Positions 16,265 to 23,792 of a DNA stretch of 64,000 nucleotides are shown here, one piece after another (the stretch's first letter is position 1; every line of letters starts with the position of its first letter). The DNA is from Phenylobacterium sp. Lineage in GTDB: Bacteria > Pseudomonadota > Alphaproteobacteria > Caulobacterales > Caulobacteraceae. The translations under genes were made by a program, and so were the position numbers. Location of the stretch: the NCBI RefSeq assembly GCF_004799515.1, contig NZ_SSMX01000009.1, forward strand, positions 1 to 64,000, given 5' to 3'. The notes beneath the pieces were generated by a model that was given only the letters and a program-made list of their open reading frames with translations, was not told where the DNA came from and ran no database searches.

Positions 16265-16447
16265 GCGCCGAGCCCCGCCGTGGCGGCCGCCGCCCCTTGG
16301 AAATTCCGCATGCGCTGTTCCCCGAACGCGTAAGGCGTAGCGCGCGCGTTCCCGGAGCGGAAGGGGCAAGGCGCGCGAAACCGCGGGCTGCGCCGGTCAG
16401 CGAACCGGTGATAGGTTGCCGCAACAGCCTGGCTTGGGAGGGACGAC

Positions 16448-17212
16448 ATGGCGCGCGGTCTTATGGTTTCGGTTCTTGGGGCTTCGGTTCTGGCGGCGCT
16501 CGCCGTCGGCGGAGTGGCGATGGCGGCGGTCCCGGCGAACATCACCGCGGCCCTGGGCGACATCAAGCGCCCGCCGGCCGACTCGTCGCGCGACGTGGCC
16601 CGCAAGCCCGCCGAGCTGCTGGCCCTGGCCGAGGTGAAGCCCGGCCAGAAGGTGGCCGACTTCATGATGGGCGGCGGCTATTTCACGCGCATCCTGTCGC
16701 CCGCCGTCGGGCCGAAGGGACAGGTCTACGCCTATCAAATCGGCGAGCTGATCAAGATGCGTCCCGCCTCCGGGACCGATCAGCAGAAGGTGGTGGCGGA
16801 CTACGCCAACGTCACCGCGCTAAACGGCCCCATCGCCCACGCGGGATTGCCGGAGGGCCTGGATCTGGTCCTGACGGTGCAGAACTACCACGACCTGCAC
16901 CTGAAGGCGTTCCCGGCCGACAATGCCGACACGGTCAACAAGGAGGTCTTCAAGGCCCTGAAGCCGGGCGGCCTCTACGTCATCGTCGACCACGCCGCGA
17001 CGCCCGGGTCGCCGCTCGCCGTGGCCGACAGCCTGCACCGCATCGACGAGGCGATCGTCAAGCAGGAGGTCGAGGCCGCCGGCTTCAAGCTGGTCGCCGA
17101 GGACGACAAGCTGCTCGCCAGCCCGGCCGACGCGCACGACAAGAACGTTTTCGACCCCGCGATCCGCGGGCATACCGACCAGTTCATCCTGAAGTTCCGC
17201 AAGCCGAAGTAG
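16448..17212 (+). CDS. Exported class I methyltransferase-like protein
   Basis: This 254-residue protein starts with a hydrophobic segment (VLGASVLAALAVGGVAMAA) that looks like a signal peptide. A Rossmann methyltransferase core follows: VKPGQKVADFMMGGGYFTRI is SAM-binding motif I, LDLVLTVQNYHDLH is motif II, and LKPGGLYVIVDH is the post-II motif. This fits the group of predicted exported methyltransferases (COG4798-like). SAM should be scarce outside the cytoplasm, so the role is puzzling. GGAGGG precedes the ATG closely. Confidence 0.8.
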   Translation: MARGLMVSVLGASVLAALAVGGVAMAAVPANITAALGDIKRPPADSSRDVARKPAELLALAEVKPGQKVADFMMGGGYFTRILSPAVGPKGQVYAYQIGELIKMRPASGTDQQKVVADYANVTALNGPIAHAGLPEGLDLVLTVQNYHDLHLKAFPADNADTVNKEVFKALKPGGLYVIVDHAATPGSPLAVADSLHRIDEAIVKQEVEAAGFKLVAEDDKLLASPADAHDKNVFDPAIRGHTDQFILKFRKPK

Positions 17213-17350
17213 CGGCGGGTAAGTGGCCTGGCCGACAGATCGGACGCGCCAGGGCTGCGGACCCGTGTTCGGCGAAGATGCTTCGGCCTATGTCGGGCGC
17301 CCGTCAGACGCGACCGGCAGCGCATGATCCTTTAGGATCGAGGGGCTGGC

Positions 17351-18541
17351 GTGAGAATGAGGGGCGGATTGTCCGTGGACATCGCCGAAGACGTCGACGC
17401 GATCGGTCGGATCGAAGTCGTTCCGATGATCCTGGAAGTGATATGCCGCACCACCGGCATGGGCTTCGCCGCCGTGGCGCGGGTCACCGAGGACCGCTGG
17501 GTCGCCTGCGCCGTGCGCGACGAGATCGCTTTCGGCCTGGCGCCGGGCGACGAGCTGGCGGTGGGCACCACCATCTGCGACGAGATCCGCAAGAGCGGCC
17601 AGGCGGTGGTCATCGACCACGTGTCCGAGGACCCGGAGTTCCGCGGCCACCCGACCCCGGCGCAGTACGGCTTCCAGAGCTACATCTCCCAGCCGATCTT
17701 CCGCGACGGGATTTTCTTCGGGACGCTCTGCGCCATCGATCCCAAGCCGGCGCAGCTGAAGAATCCGCAGGTCATGGGGATGTTCAAGCTGTTCGCCGAC
17801 CTGATCGCCCAGCACATGGACACCCAGGACCGCCTGGCGAAGAGCGAGGCGGCGCTGTTGAGCGAACGGCAGGCCGCGGAGCTGCGCGAGCAGTTCATCG
17901 CCGTCCTGGGCCACGACCTGCGCAACCCCCTGGCCTCGATCCAGGCGGGCGGGCGGCTCCTGGCGCGGACGCCGCTCGACGCGCGCGCCGTGACCCTGGT
18001 CGGCGCCATGCAGGCGAGCGTCAACCGCATGGCCGGGCTGATCGACAATGTCATGGACTTCGCCCGCGCCCGGCTGGGCGGCGGGTTCGAGATCGAGCGG
18101 CGCAGCGACCCCGGCCTGCAGGAGGCGATTCAGCAGGCGGTGGACGAGCTGCGCCTGGCCCATCCAGACCGGGTGATCCTGGCGGACCTGGACCTCAGCG
18201 AGCCGGTGGCCGCCGACCGGGCGCGGGTGGCGCAGCTCACCTCCAACCTGCTGGCCAATGCGCTGCGGCACGGCGAGGACGGCGCGCCGGTCAGCGTGCG
18301 GGCGCGGGTGGCGGGCGGGCGGTTCGAGCTTTCGGTCGCCAACCAGGGCCCGCCGATTCCGCCGGAGCGCCAGTCGATGCTGTTCCGGCCCTTCGAGCGG
18401 GCCGAGCACCATCACGGCCAGCAGGGCCTGGGCCTCGGCCTCTACATCGCCGCCGAGATCGCCCGGGCGCACGGCGGGACCCTGGGCGTGGCGTCCGACG
18501 CCACCGAGACGCGGTTCACCTTCGCCATGCCGCTGAGCTAG
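17351..18541 (+). CDS. GAF-domain sensor histidine kinase
   Basis: This cytosolic kinase of about 395 residues has no transmembrane helix. Residues about 20-165 form a GAF domain (CRTTGMGFAAVARV, then SYISQPIF and GTLCAIDPKP). HisKA begins near 175 with the phospho-accepting His188 in VLGHDLRNPLASI. The HATPase core has the N box (LTSNLLANALRHG) and a G box (GQQGLGLGLYIAAEIARAHGG). The GTG at 17351 or the ATG at 17357 may be the start. No cognate regulator is adjacent. It ends at the shared CTAG (18538-18541) with the convergent small gene. Confidence 0.88.
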   Translation: MRMRGGLSVDIAEDVDAIGRIEVVPMILEVICRTTGMGFAAVARVTEDRWVACAVRDEIAFGLAPGDELAVGTTICDEIRKSGQAVVIDHVSEDPEFRGHPTPAQYGFQSYISQPIFRDGIFFGTLCAIDPKPAQLKNPQVMGMFKLFADLIAQHMDTQDRLAKSEAALLSERQAAELREQFIAVLGHDLRNPLASIQAGGRLLARTPLDARAVTLVGAMQASVNRMAGLIDNVMDFARARLGGGFEIERRSDPGLQEAIQQAVDELRLAHPDRVILADLDLSEPVAADRARVAQLTSNLLANALRHGEDGAPVSVRARVAGGRFELSVANQGPPIPPERQSMLFRPFERAEHHHGQQGLGLGLYIAAEIARAHGGTLGVASDATETRFTFAMPLS

Positions 18542-18747
18542 GGCGCCGGCGGCCGCAGCTCGGCGGCGATGCGGCGGGAGCCCGCCACGGCGATGAAGCG
18601 GCCGCCCTGCCAGAGCTCGGCGCGGATGTCCCCGCGCTTCGGCGGGTGAAGCTTGCAAACCGCCTCTTCATCGGTGGCGCAGTAGAAGCTCTCGTCGGGT
18701 TGCAGGCGTCCGTCGTCGTGCACCAGGTAGATTCTGTAGACGGCCAT
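18538..18747 (-). CDS. Small soluble protein of a local paralogue family
   Basis: This 69-residue protein has AAGGAG eight bases before its ATG. It begins MAVYRIYLVHDDG and contains DEEAVCKLHPPKRGDIRAEL and WQGGRFIAV. The same plan recurs in the gene at 31575 (DAAQRLL, RAEIWEGERLL). It probably adopts a small alpha/beta fold. The function is unknown. Its TAG overlaps the histidine kinase's TAG. Confidence 0.7.
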   Translation of the reverse strand: MAVYRIYLVHDDGRLQPDESFYCATDEEAVCKLHPPKRGDIRAELWQGGRFIAVAGSRRIAAELRPPAP

Positions 18748-18920
18748 TGGTCTGCTCCTTCAGGCCCCGGCGTCTTCTAGGCCTGGGAGGCGACGCCGGT
18801 ATGTCGAGTGCAAGACCGGCCCGTCATGCCCGTGCCTTAGTTATGGCGGAGCTTGCCGCCCGGTGACCCACGGGGAAGAATCCAAGGCTCCGCTCGGCGG
18901 GGCGAAGATAGGGAGTCCGG

Positions 18921-19283
18921 ATGTTCCGAACCCTGATGTCAGCCTTCACCAGCCCCGCGGCGGGGCCGGTGGGCTTCGCCTTGGCGGTTGTCATGTGCGG
19001 CTTGTTGATCGCCACCACCCTCACCGCGCAGCAGCGGGACACCGAGCTGCGGGCGCGGATCGCTGGCCTGACGGTGCAGAACCAGCGCGACGGGATCGCG
19101 CTGCACGCCCGCCTGGCGGCTTGCGAAGGCGCGCCGGCGGACCTGGCGAAGAGCCGGCTGACGAACGCCAACCTGACGCCCGAGCAGCGCGCCCAGAAGC
19201 TGGCCGGGCAGGAGCCGCAGGGCTTCGACGTCTGTGCGCGGATGGAAAGCGCCGACCGCGCCGTCCTCGAGACCCTCAAGTGA
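18921..19283 (+). CDS. Inner-membrane protein, possible i-spanin-like partner
   Basis: This 120-residue protein has one N-terminal transmembrane helix (GFALAVVMCGLLIATTL, about 17-34). A periplasmic helical, coiled-coil-prone segment follows (QQRDTELRARIAGLTVQNQR) with two Cys (AACEGAP, DVCARME). GGGAG lies five bases before the ATG. It is directly followed, with a possible 4-nt overlap, by a Pro-rich lipoprotein gene. That is the classic Rz/Rz1 spanin arrangement of phages and gene transfer agents. The assignment is inference from architecture only. Confidence 0.65.
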   Translation: MFRTLMSAFTSPAAGPVGFALAVVMCGLLIATTLTAQQRDTELRARIAGLTVQNQRDGIALHARLAACEGAPADLAKSRLTNANLTPEQRAQKLAGQEPQGFDVCARMESADRAVLETLK

Positions 19284-19297
19284 AGCGTTTGGGGGAG

Positions 19298-19660
19298 ATG
19301 AGCCGCCTCCAGATGGGGCCGGTCCCTGCGGCGGCGCTCTGCGCGCTGGCGCTGGCGGCCTGCCAGAGCCTGAAGCCGAAAGCCGCGCCGCAGATCGCGG
19401 TGGCTCCGCCGCCGGCGCCGGCGGCCGCGCCGGTTCCGGCCGCCGCGCCGGCTCCCGCCCCGCCGGTGGTGGTCCGGGTGCCGGTGAAAGAGGCCTGTGT
19501 GCCGAAGACCCTCTCCAAGCCGCCGAAATACCCCGACACCGACCAGGCCCTGCGCGACGCCGGCGGCGCGGCCGACCGCTACCAGCTGATGGCCGCCGGC
19601 CGGATCCTGCGCGAACGCCGCCTGGCCGAGCTGGAGAAGGTGGTCGAGGGCTGCCGCTGA
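19298..19660 (+). CDS. Pro-rich outer-membrane lipoprotein, possible o-spanin-like
   Basis: This protein of about 120 residues has a lipobox (ALALAACQS), so it should be lipidated at Cys18 and sorted to the outer membrane. A long Ala/Pro stretch follows (QIAVAPPPAPAAAPVPAAAP). A conserved-looking helical end follows, with CVPKTLSKPPKYPDTDQAL and ERYQL-like DRYQLMAAGRILRER, then EKVVEGC. ATG 19298 was used, but the GTG at 19280 overlaps the upstream stop and would couple translation. The short size, Pro-rich spacer and pairing with a one-span inner-membrane gene suggest a spanin-like couple. Confidence 0.65.
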   Translation: MSRLQMGPVPAAALCALALAACQSLKPKAAPQIAVAPPPAPAAAPVPAAAPAPAPPVVVRVPVKEACVPKTLSKPPKYPDTDQALRDAGGAADRYQLMAAGRILRERRLAELEKVVEGCR

Positions 19661-19661
19661 C

Positions 19662-20723
19662 CTAGTTCGTCCCGCCGCCGCCGGGCGCGGCGGGCTTGCC
19701 GGAGGCGAGCGCTTCCTTTTCCTGCTGTCGGGCGCCGGCGAGGATGCCGGGCAGGGCGTAGTTGCCCTCATGGCAGGCGTATTCGTAGAGCGGCCCCTTG
19801 GTGGCGTTCAGCGCCACCTCCCCGGTGTAGGGGGCGGTGTAGGTCTGCGGGTCGTCGACGGTGAATGCGTACTTGATCTGGGTCGGGCTGACCCGGGTGA
19901 AGCGCTCGACGATCTTCGAGCCCATGGAGGCTCCGCGGAAGTTCTGTTCGGGGCGCATGTTGGTGGTCTCGACCACCAGGGTGTCGCCTTCCCAGTGGCC
20001 GATCGAGTCGCCCATCCAGAGCTTCATGTTCGCCGGGATGTGACCGCCGGTCAGGTGGATGTGGCGCACGTCGTGGACCATCTCCACGTCGATGGCGATC
20101 TCGTCCTTGGTCTGCACGATCTGGTAGTTGTTGTTGTAGAGCAGCGGCAGCATCGGCGGCCCGGCGGAGGAGCCGAAGCTCATCAGGCAGCGCTCGCCCA
20201 GGGACCGGCCCTCGGGGTTGTCGGCGGCGCCCGTGCCGCCCCGGCCGCCCGCCGAGGCCAGCCGCGCGCGCATCTGCGCCTGGGCTTCCGGCTTCATCGG
20301 CGGCAGGCGGCCGTTGGCCGGCGAGACCAGGATCGAGTCCCGCCTGACGCCTTCCATGTCGATGATCCGGGTGCCGGGATCGACCCAGGCGGAGTTGTAA
20401 CCGCAGTTCACGCCGGTGAAGCCGCGGCCGCAGTCGGTCGGCAGGTCGGTGACCTTGGCGTTGGGGTCGGTGGGCTTGTTGCCGTCGGCGACGAGCTTGG
20501 CGTTGCCGTTCTCCAGGTCCTTCACCTCCTGGTCGGTCAGCGCCAGGCGGTCGCCGTACTTCGCGTCGCGCTCGAAGGGGGTGATGGTGGCGTTGGACCA
20601 GTCGCCCTGCAGGTCCGGCTGGCCGTCGGGGGTGCGCGGGGCCTTGTAGGGGGCGGCGCCGGCCGCGGCGGCGACCGCCAGAGCGCCCGCGGCGGCCAGT
20701 ATGGATAGGCGGTTCAGCCTCAT
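19662..20723 (-). CDS. Exported protein of unknown function (paralogue of the 11.5 kb gene)
   Basis: This 353-residue protein has a signal peptide ending AAAAGAAPY. It shares the paralogue's blocks: DLQGDWSNATITP, GNKPTDPN, GRSLGERCLMSFG, GPPMLPLLYNNNYQIVQTK, MGDSIGHWEGDTLVVETTN and YEYACHEGNYALPG. An extra Cys pair (TDCGRGFTGVNCGYN) is absent from the 11454 protein. The function is unknown. ATG 20723 begins the signal peptide, and the longer frame upstream is ignored. It is monocistronic and converges with the lipoprotein gene one base away. Confidence 0.8.
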   Translation of the reverse strand: MRLNRLSILAAAGALAVAAAAGAAPYKAPRTPDGQPDLQGDWSNATITPFERDAKYGDRLALTDQEVKDLENGNAKLVADGNKPTDPNAKVTDLPTDCGRGFTGVNCGYNSAWVDPGTRIIDMEGVRRDSILVSPANGRLPPMKPEAQAQMRARLASAGGRGGTGAADNPEGRSLGERCLMSFGSSAGPPMLPLLYNNNYQIVQTKDEIAIDVEMVHDVRHIHLTGGHIPANMKLWMGDSIGHWEGDTLVVETTNMRPEQNFRGASMGSKIVERFTRVSPTQIKYAFTVDDPQTYTAPYTGEVALNATKGPLYEYACHEGNYALPGILAGARQQEKEALASGKPAAPGGGGTN

Positions 20724-20870
20724 GGTCAGCGCCTCCCTGCGCTTGCATCGGCCGGATCCCGTTGGCGGGACTCTCGATACCGATATTTCGGATATTACGC
20801 CCGACCCCGTGGCAGCGCCAAGAGGCGCCGCGGCTTGAATCCGCGGGCCGGCTGTGCGAGGCGGGCGGCC

Positions 20871-21122
20871 ATGAGCGAGCAACTCCCCAACGGCCTGCCC
20901 GACCGGCTGGCCACCGATCCCGACAGCCCCTACTACGACGCCGATATCCTGGCCCGGAACGTCGGCGTGCGCTTCAAGGGCGAGGACAAGACCAACGTCG
21001 ACGAGTACTGCGTCTCCGAAGGCTGGGTGAAGCTGGCGGTCGGCGCGGGCAAGGACCGGCGCGGCAAGCAGCTGACCATCAAGCTGAACGGCCCGGTCGA
21101 ACCCTACTTCCGCGAAGGCTAG
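20871..21122 (+). CDS. DUF3297 family protein
   Basis: This 83-residue protein matches DUF3297 along its whole length: PDRLATDPDSPYYDADIL, GVRFKGEDKTNVDEYCVSEG, then GKQLTIKLNGPVEPYF. Members are small cytoplasmic proteins of unknown function. ATG 20871 (MSEQLPNG) gives the usual family length. It is divergent from the gene at 20723 across a 147-base gap. Confidence 0.88.
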   Translation: MSEQLPNGLPDRLATDPDSPYYDADILARNVGVRFKGEDKTNVDEYCVSEGWVKLAVGAGKDRRGKQLTIKLNGPVEPYFREG

Positions 21123-21256
21123 GGCGCGGCCGCGCGGCGGCCTTAACCTGCCGGTGAGGGCGATTGTGGCTTCTTGTCAGCCGACTGCGACCATCGGACG
21201 CCGCGAAAACGACGGCCGTTCGGTGAAATAAGGCGGTCCCAAGGCAGGAGAGCGCG

Positions 21257-21466
21257 ATGTTCGATCTCAGCGTTGTGGCGTTCGACGGCCGTTGGCTGCT
21301 GCTCGACGAGGCCGAGGGCGAGCTGGGCCGGTTCGAGACCCGCGACCAGGCCCTGAAGGCCGTTGGCGACTTCGCCATCCTCGACCGCGAGCCCCGGCAC
21401 ATCCTGATCCAGGACGAGGTCGGCGAATGGCACGAGACGGTGGTCGAACCGCCCCTGATGCACTGA
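21257..21466 (+). CDS. Small soluble protein, paralogue of the gene at 31217
   Basis: This 69-residue protein has GGAG seven to eight bases before its ATG. It contains FDLSVVAFDGRWLLLDEAEG and GRFETRDQALKAVGDFA. The 31217 protein has the equivalent AWIVRRDGVELARFDDQDQA. The pattern W-x(10-13)-RFxxxDQALxxV suggests a small alpha/beta fold resembling DUF2188-type proteins. The function is unknown. Confidence 0.7.
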   Translation: MFDLSVVAFDGRWLLLDEAEGELGRFETRDQALKAVGDFAILDREPRHILIQDEVGEWHETVVEPPLMH

Positions 21467-21625
21467 GGGCGCAACGCCTGCACGCCGGCTGGTCCGCCCC
21501 GACATCTGCGGCGGCGCTTCGTTTCGTCCCGCCGGAACTCTGAAACAGAGCGGCCCTAGGGTGGCCCCGTTCCCGCGCGAGCAAGTCTGACGCCGCCTTC
21601 GGCCCGCCAGCGGGAGATCAGAGCC

Positions 21626-21856
21626 TTGCCCAGCTTCATCTGGCCGAACCTGAAGAGAGCCCGCGTGGGCGCCGCCGGCGCCGTCGGGCGGTTCCTGCAC
21701 TGGACCGGGGTCATCGTCGCGGGGCTCTGCGCCCTGCTGGCGGTGGAGCTGCTGGTCGAGGGCTGGGGCCAGGACCTGTCGCACACCCTTCTGATCGTGG
21801 CGCTGGGGCTGACCTTCGGGACGCGGGGGCTGCGCTACGTCCTGGCCCGCGAGTAG
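21626..21856 (+). CDS. Small membrane protein with two hydrophobic segments
   Basis: This 76-residue protein starts at TTG, with GGGAG about ten bases upstream. It has two hydrophobic segments, FLHWTGVIVAGLCALLAVELLV and a weaker TLLIVALGLTFGTRG, with a basic N-terminus (PNLKRARVG). No family is recognised. Confidence 0.55.
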   Translation: MPSFIWPNLKRARVGAAGAVGRFLHWTGVIVAGLCALLAVELLVEGWGQDLSHTLLIVALGLTFGTRGLRYVLARE

Positions 21857-21919
21857 GCCGGCCGCCGCTTACCAAGCCCACGCTTGCCAAGAACCGGGCG
21901 CCCGCGCTCTTCTGGCGGC

Positions 21920-22396
21920 ATGAGCGATCCCTCCGAAACGCCGCCTGACGGCTGGAAGCACAGCGGCGTCCGCGTAGTGCCCGGCGACCAGCTGGGCGAG
22001 GTTTCCGCCACCACGCCCGGCATGGACCGCGCGGTGGCCATCGACCGGGCCCGCATGGGCGCCCAGAAGCTGTGGGCCGGCACCGTCCACATCCACGCCA
22101 ACGCCAAGACCGGCGCCCATCACCACGGCCCCTTGGAAAGCGTGATCTATGTGGTCAGCGGCCGGGCGCGGATGCGCTGGGGCGAGGCGCTGGAGTTCAC
22201 CGCCGAGGCCGGGCCGGGCGACTTCATCTATGTGCCGCCCTTCGTGCCGCACCAGGAGATCAACGCCTCCACCGACGAGACCCTGTCCTGCGTCCTGGTG
22301 CGCAGCGATTCGGACGCGGTGGTGGTGAACCTGGAGATCGAGCCGGTCGAGAAGCCCGAGGGCGTCGCCTGGATCGACCCGATCCACAAGAGTTAG
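21920..22396 (+). CDS. Cupin domain protein
   Basis: This 158-residue protein is a single cupin barrel. The metal-binding motif 1 is HIHANAKTGAHHHGPLES, giving several His and a Glu, and motif 2 is GDFIYVPPFVPHQEIN with the final His. Such proteins are metal-dependent enzymes or ligand binders; no substrate can be assigned. ATG 21920 (MSDPSETPP) was chosen because the longer frame begins in intergenic DNA. A degenerate copy of its last 24 codons follows at 22430. Confidence 0.85.
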   Translation: MSDPSETPPDGWKHSGVRVVPGDQLGEVSATTPGMDRAVAIDRARMGAQKLWAGTVHIHANAKTGAHHHGPLESVIYVVSGRARMRWGEALEFTAEAGPGDFIYVPPFVPHQEINASTDETLSCVLVRSDSDAVVVNLEIEPVEKPEGVAWIDPIHKS

Positions 22397-22429
22397 GGTC
22401 GGAACGCCCTGAGACACCAAGGCGGTGTT

Positions 22430-22500
22430 GTGAACCCGGGATCGAGCCGGCCGAGCCGCCCAAAGGCCTGGCCCGCACCGACCCGATCCGCAGGTCCTAG
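22430..22500 (+). pseudogene. Duplicated, degenerate 3' end of the cupin gene
   Basis: The 71 bases align with the last 72 bases of the cupin gene (22325-22396), including the stop. The copy reads IEPAEPPKGLARTDPIRRS, against IEPVEKPEGVAWIDPIHKS in the intact gene. A one-base deletion near the start breaks the frame relative to the parent. It looks like the remnant of a tandem duplication or of a second cupin gene. Confidence 0.75.
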
Positions 22501-22527
22501 CGGCCCCGTTAGGGCCCGGTCGGCGCC

Positions 22528-22998
22528 CTATTCCTCGGCGCGCAGGGTCATCGAGCCGATGCCGGCGGCGACATCCAGGCCGGTGGTGCCGTCGACGCTG
22601 ACCGGCTGCAGGGCGATGCTCCGGTCGAGGCCACCGATCAGGGCGTTGGCGCCGATGCCGACGCCCGCCGTGGCGCTGGCGGTGCCGCCGGCGTAGTGGC
22701 CGGCGAGCGCGCCGTGGCCGGTGTCGGTATGCGGGGCGATCACCGTCCAGAAGAGGGCGCCGGAGTGCTGGTATCCCAGGTCGAGACCGATCTTAGTCAT
22801 CCGGCCGTCGTAATGCTCGATCCGGTCGCCGCTGGTGAAGGTGCAGCTCATCGCGCGGGACGAGCCCAGGACCAAGCCCCAGCCGCCGTGCTCGTTGCAG
22901 GACAGGGTGCCGATCTTCACGCCGCCGGATTCCGCTTGCGCCGGAACCGCCAGGCCAACCGCGCCGATGAGGGCGGCGCACGCCAGAAACTTGTTCAT
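22528..22998 (-). CDS. DUF992 family exported protein
   Basis: This 156-residue protein has a signal peptide ending VPAQAES. The typical DUF992 opening follows (GGVKIGTLSCNEHGGWGLVL, then GSSRAMSCTF), with a conserved Cys pair. A Gly/Ala-rich second half follows (HYAGGTASATAGVGIGANAL). Members are alphaproteobacterial periplasmic or envelope proteins of unknown role. ATG 22998 is seven bases from GGGAG; a GTG one codon upstream is possible. Confidence 0.88.
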   Translation of the reverse strand: MNKFLACAALIGAVGLAVPAQAESGGVKIGTLSCNEHGGWGLVLGSSRAMSCTFTSGDRIEHYDGRMTKIGLDLGYQHSGALFWTVIAPHTDTGHGALAGHYAGGTASATAGVGIGANALIGGLDRSIALQPVSVDGTTGLDVAAGIGSMTLRAEE

Positions 22999-23105
22999 CA
23001 CTCAACTCCCGTAGGCCCCTCCAGGCCTCCAGGTTGCCCGTAAGGCCTAGCCCGCGAGGTGGTTCCCGCCGCGAATCCGGGGCGCCGGGCGGCGTGGATT
23101 TAATG

Positions 23106-23630
23106 TCACTTCACCCGATGCAGCACGCCGGTGGCGATGGTGTGCAGGGTGGAGGTGCCCTGCGGCAGCATGCCGAAGGTGACGGCGAGCGTGTCGGGAG
23201 CCTTCAGCTCGTACTCCAGGCGATAGGCCGGCTGGCCCTCGTCGGAGGGGCTCATGAAGGTCACCGAACGGCCGGGCCTGACCTTGGCCTGCTGGTAGTG
23301 GATGACGTGGCCCTCGCCGTCGCTGTAGTCGGCGCGCAGGCCGCCAGCCTCGGTGTAGATCAGCATGACCTGACTGAACCCGCCGGCCGGCTTGCCGTCG
23401 GCGCCGGTGAGGTCGGTGCGGTCGCGGCGCAGCAGCGACCAGCCGTCGCTCTCCACGGTGATGTGGCTGGTCCCCGCCGAGGTCCCGCCGGTGTCGGCCA
23501 CCTTGCCCGCGTCGCTCTTCCAGTCCCCGACCAGGAAGCCGAGCGGCGCCAGCACCGGCTTCAACGCCGGTTGGGCCAAGGCGGGAGCCGCAAGGGCCAG
23601 GGTGGCGAGCGCGACCAGGGCGAGTCTCAA
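23106..23630 (-). CDS. Exported lipocalin-like/DUF1579-like protein
   Basis: This 174-residue protein starts at TTG, preceded by GGGAGG. Its signal peptide ends ALAQPAL. The body opens LGFLVGDWKSDAGKV, reminiscent of small calycin/DUF1579 proteins (FLVGxW near the start of a beta-barrel). It continues with alternating strands such as GFSQVMLIYTEAGGLRADYS. The function is unknown. It is divergent from the TPR protein gene. Confidence 0.65.
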   Translation of the reverse strand: MRLALVALATLALAAPALAQPALKPVLAPLGFLVGDWKSDAGKVADTGGTSAGTSHITVESDGWSLLRRDRTDLTGADGKPAGGFSQVMLIYTEAGGLRADYSDGEGHVIHYQQAKVRPGRSVTFMSPSDEGQPAYRLEYELKAPDTLAVTFGMLPQGTSTLHTIATGVLHRVK

Positions 23631-23792
23631 GGTTAGCCTCCCACGCCTGTCCCGACGCGGCGCCGGAACCTGAAGCTGAGCCGGATGCGCGCGCGGCGCA
23701 AGCGGTCCCGCATTCGCCGCGCACGTGCAGAAGATGGTGGGCGTGCGCCGGTTGTGGCAGCTTCACCGTGGGGATGTGAGGAGGTGCTTGCG

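Noticed and set aside
14828-16333. Long plus-strand open frame of 501 codons opposite the MFS transporter
   Set aside because: It is the high-GC shadow of the transporter. Its product is His/Gln/Gly-rich without structure, while the minus strand gives a normal twelve-helix permease.
16210-18780. 856-codon plus-strand frame crossing the methyltransferase and kinase genes
   Set aside because: It runs through two recognised genes in another frame and is Arg/Gly/Pro-rich with no motif.
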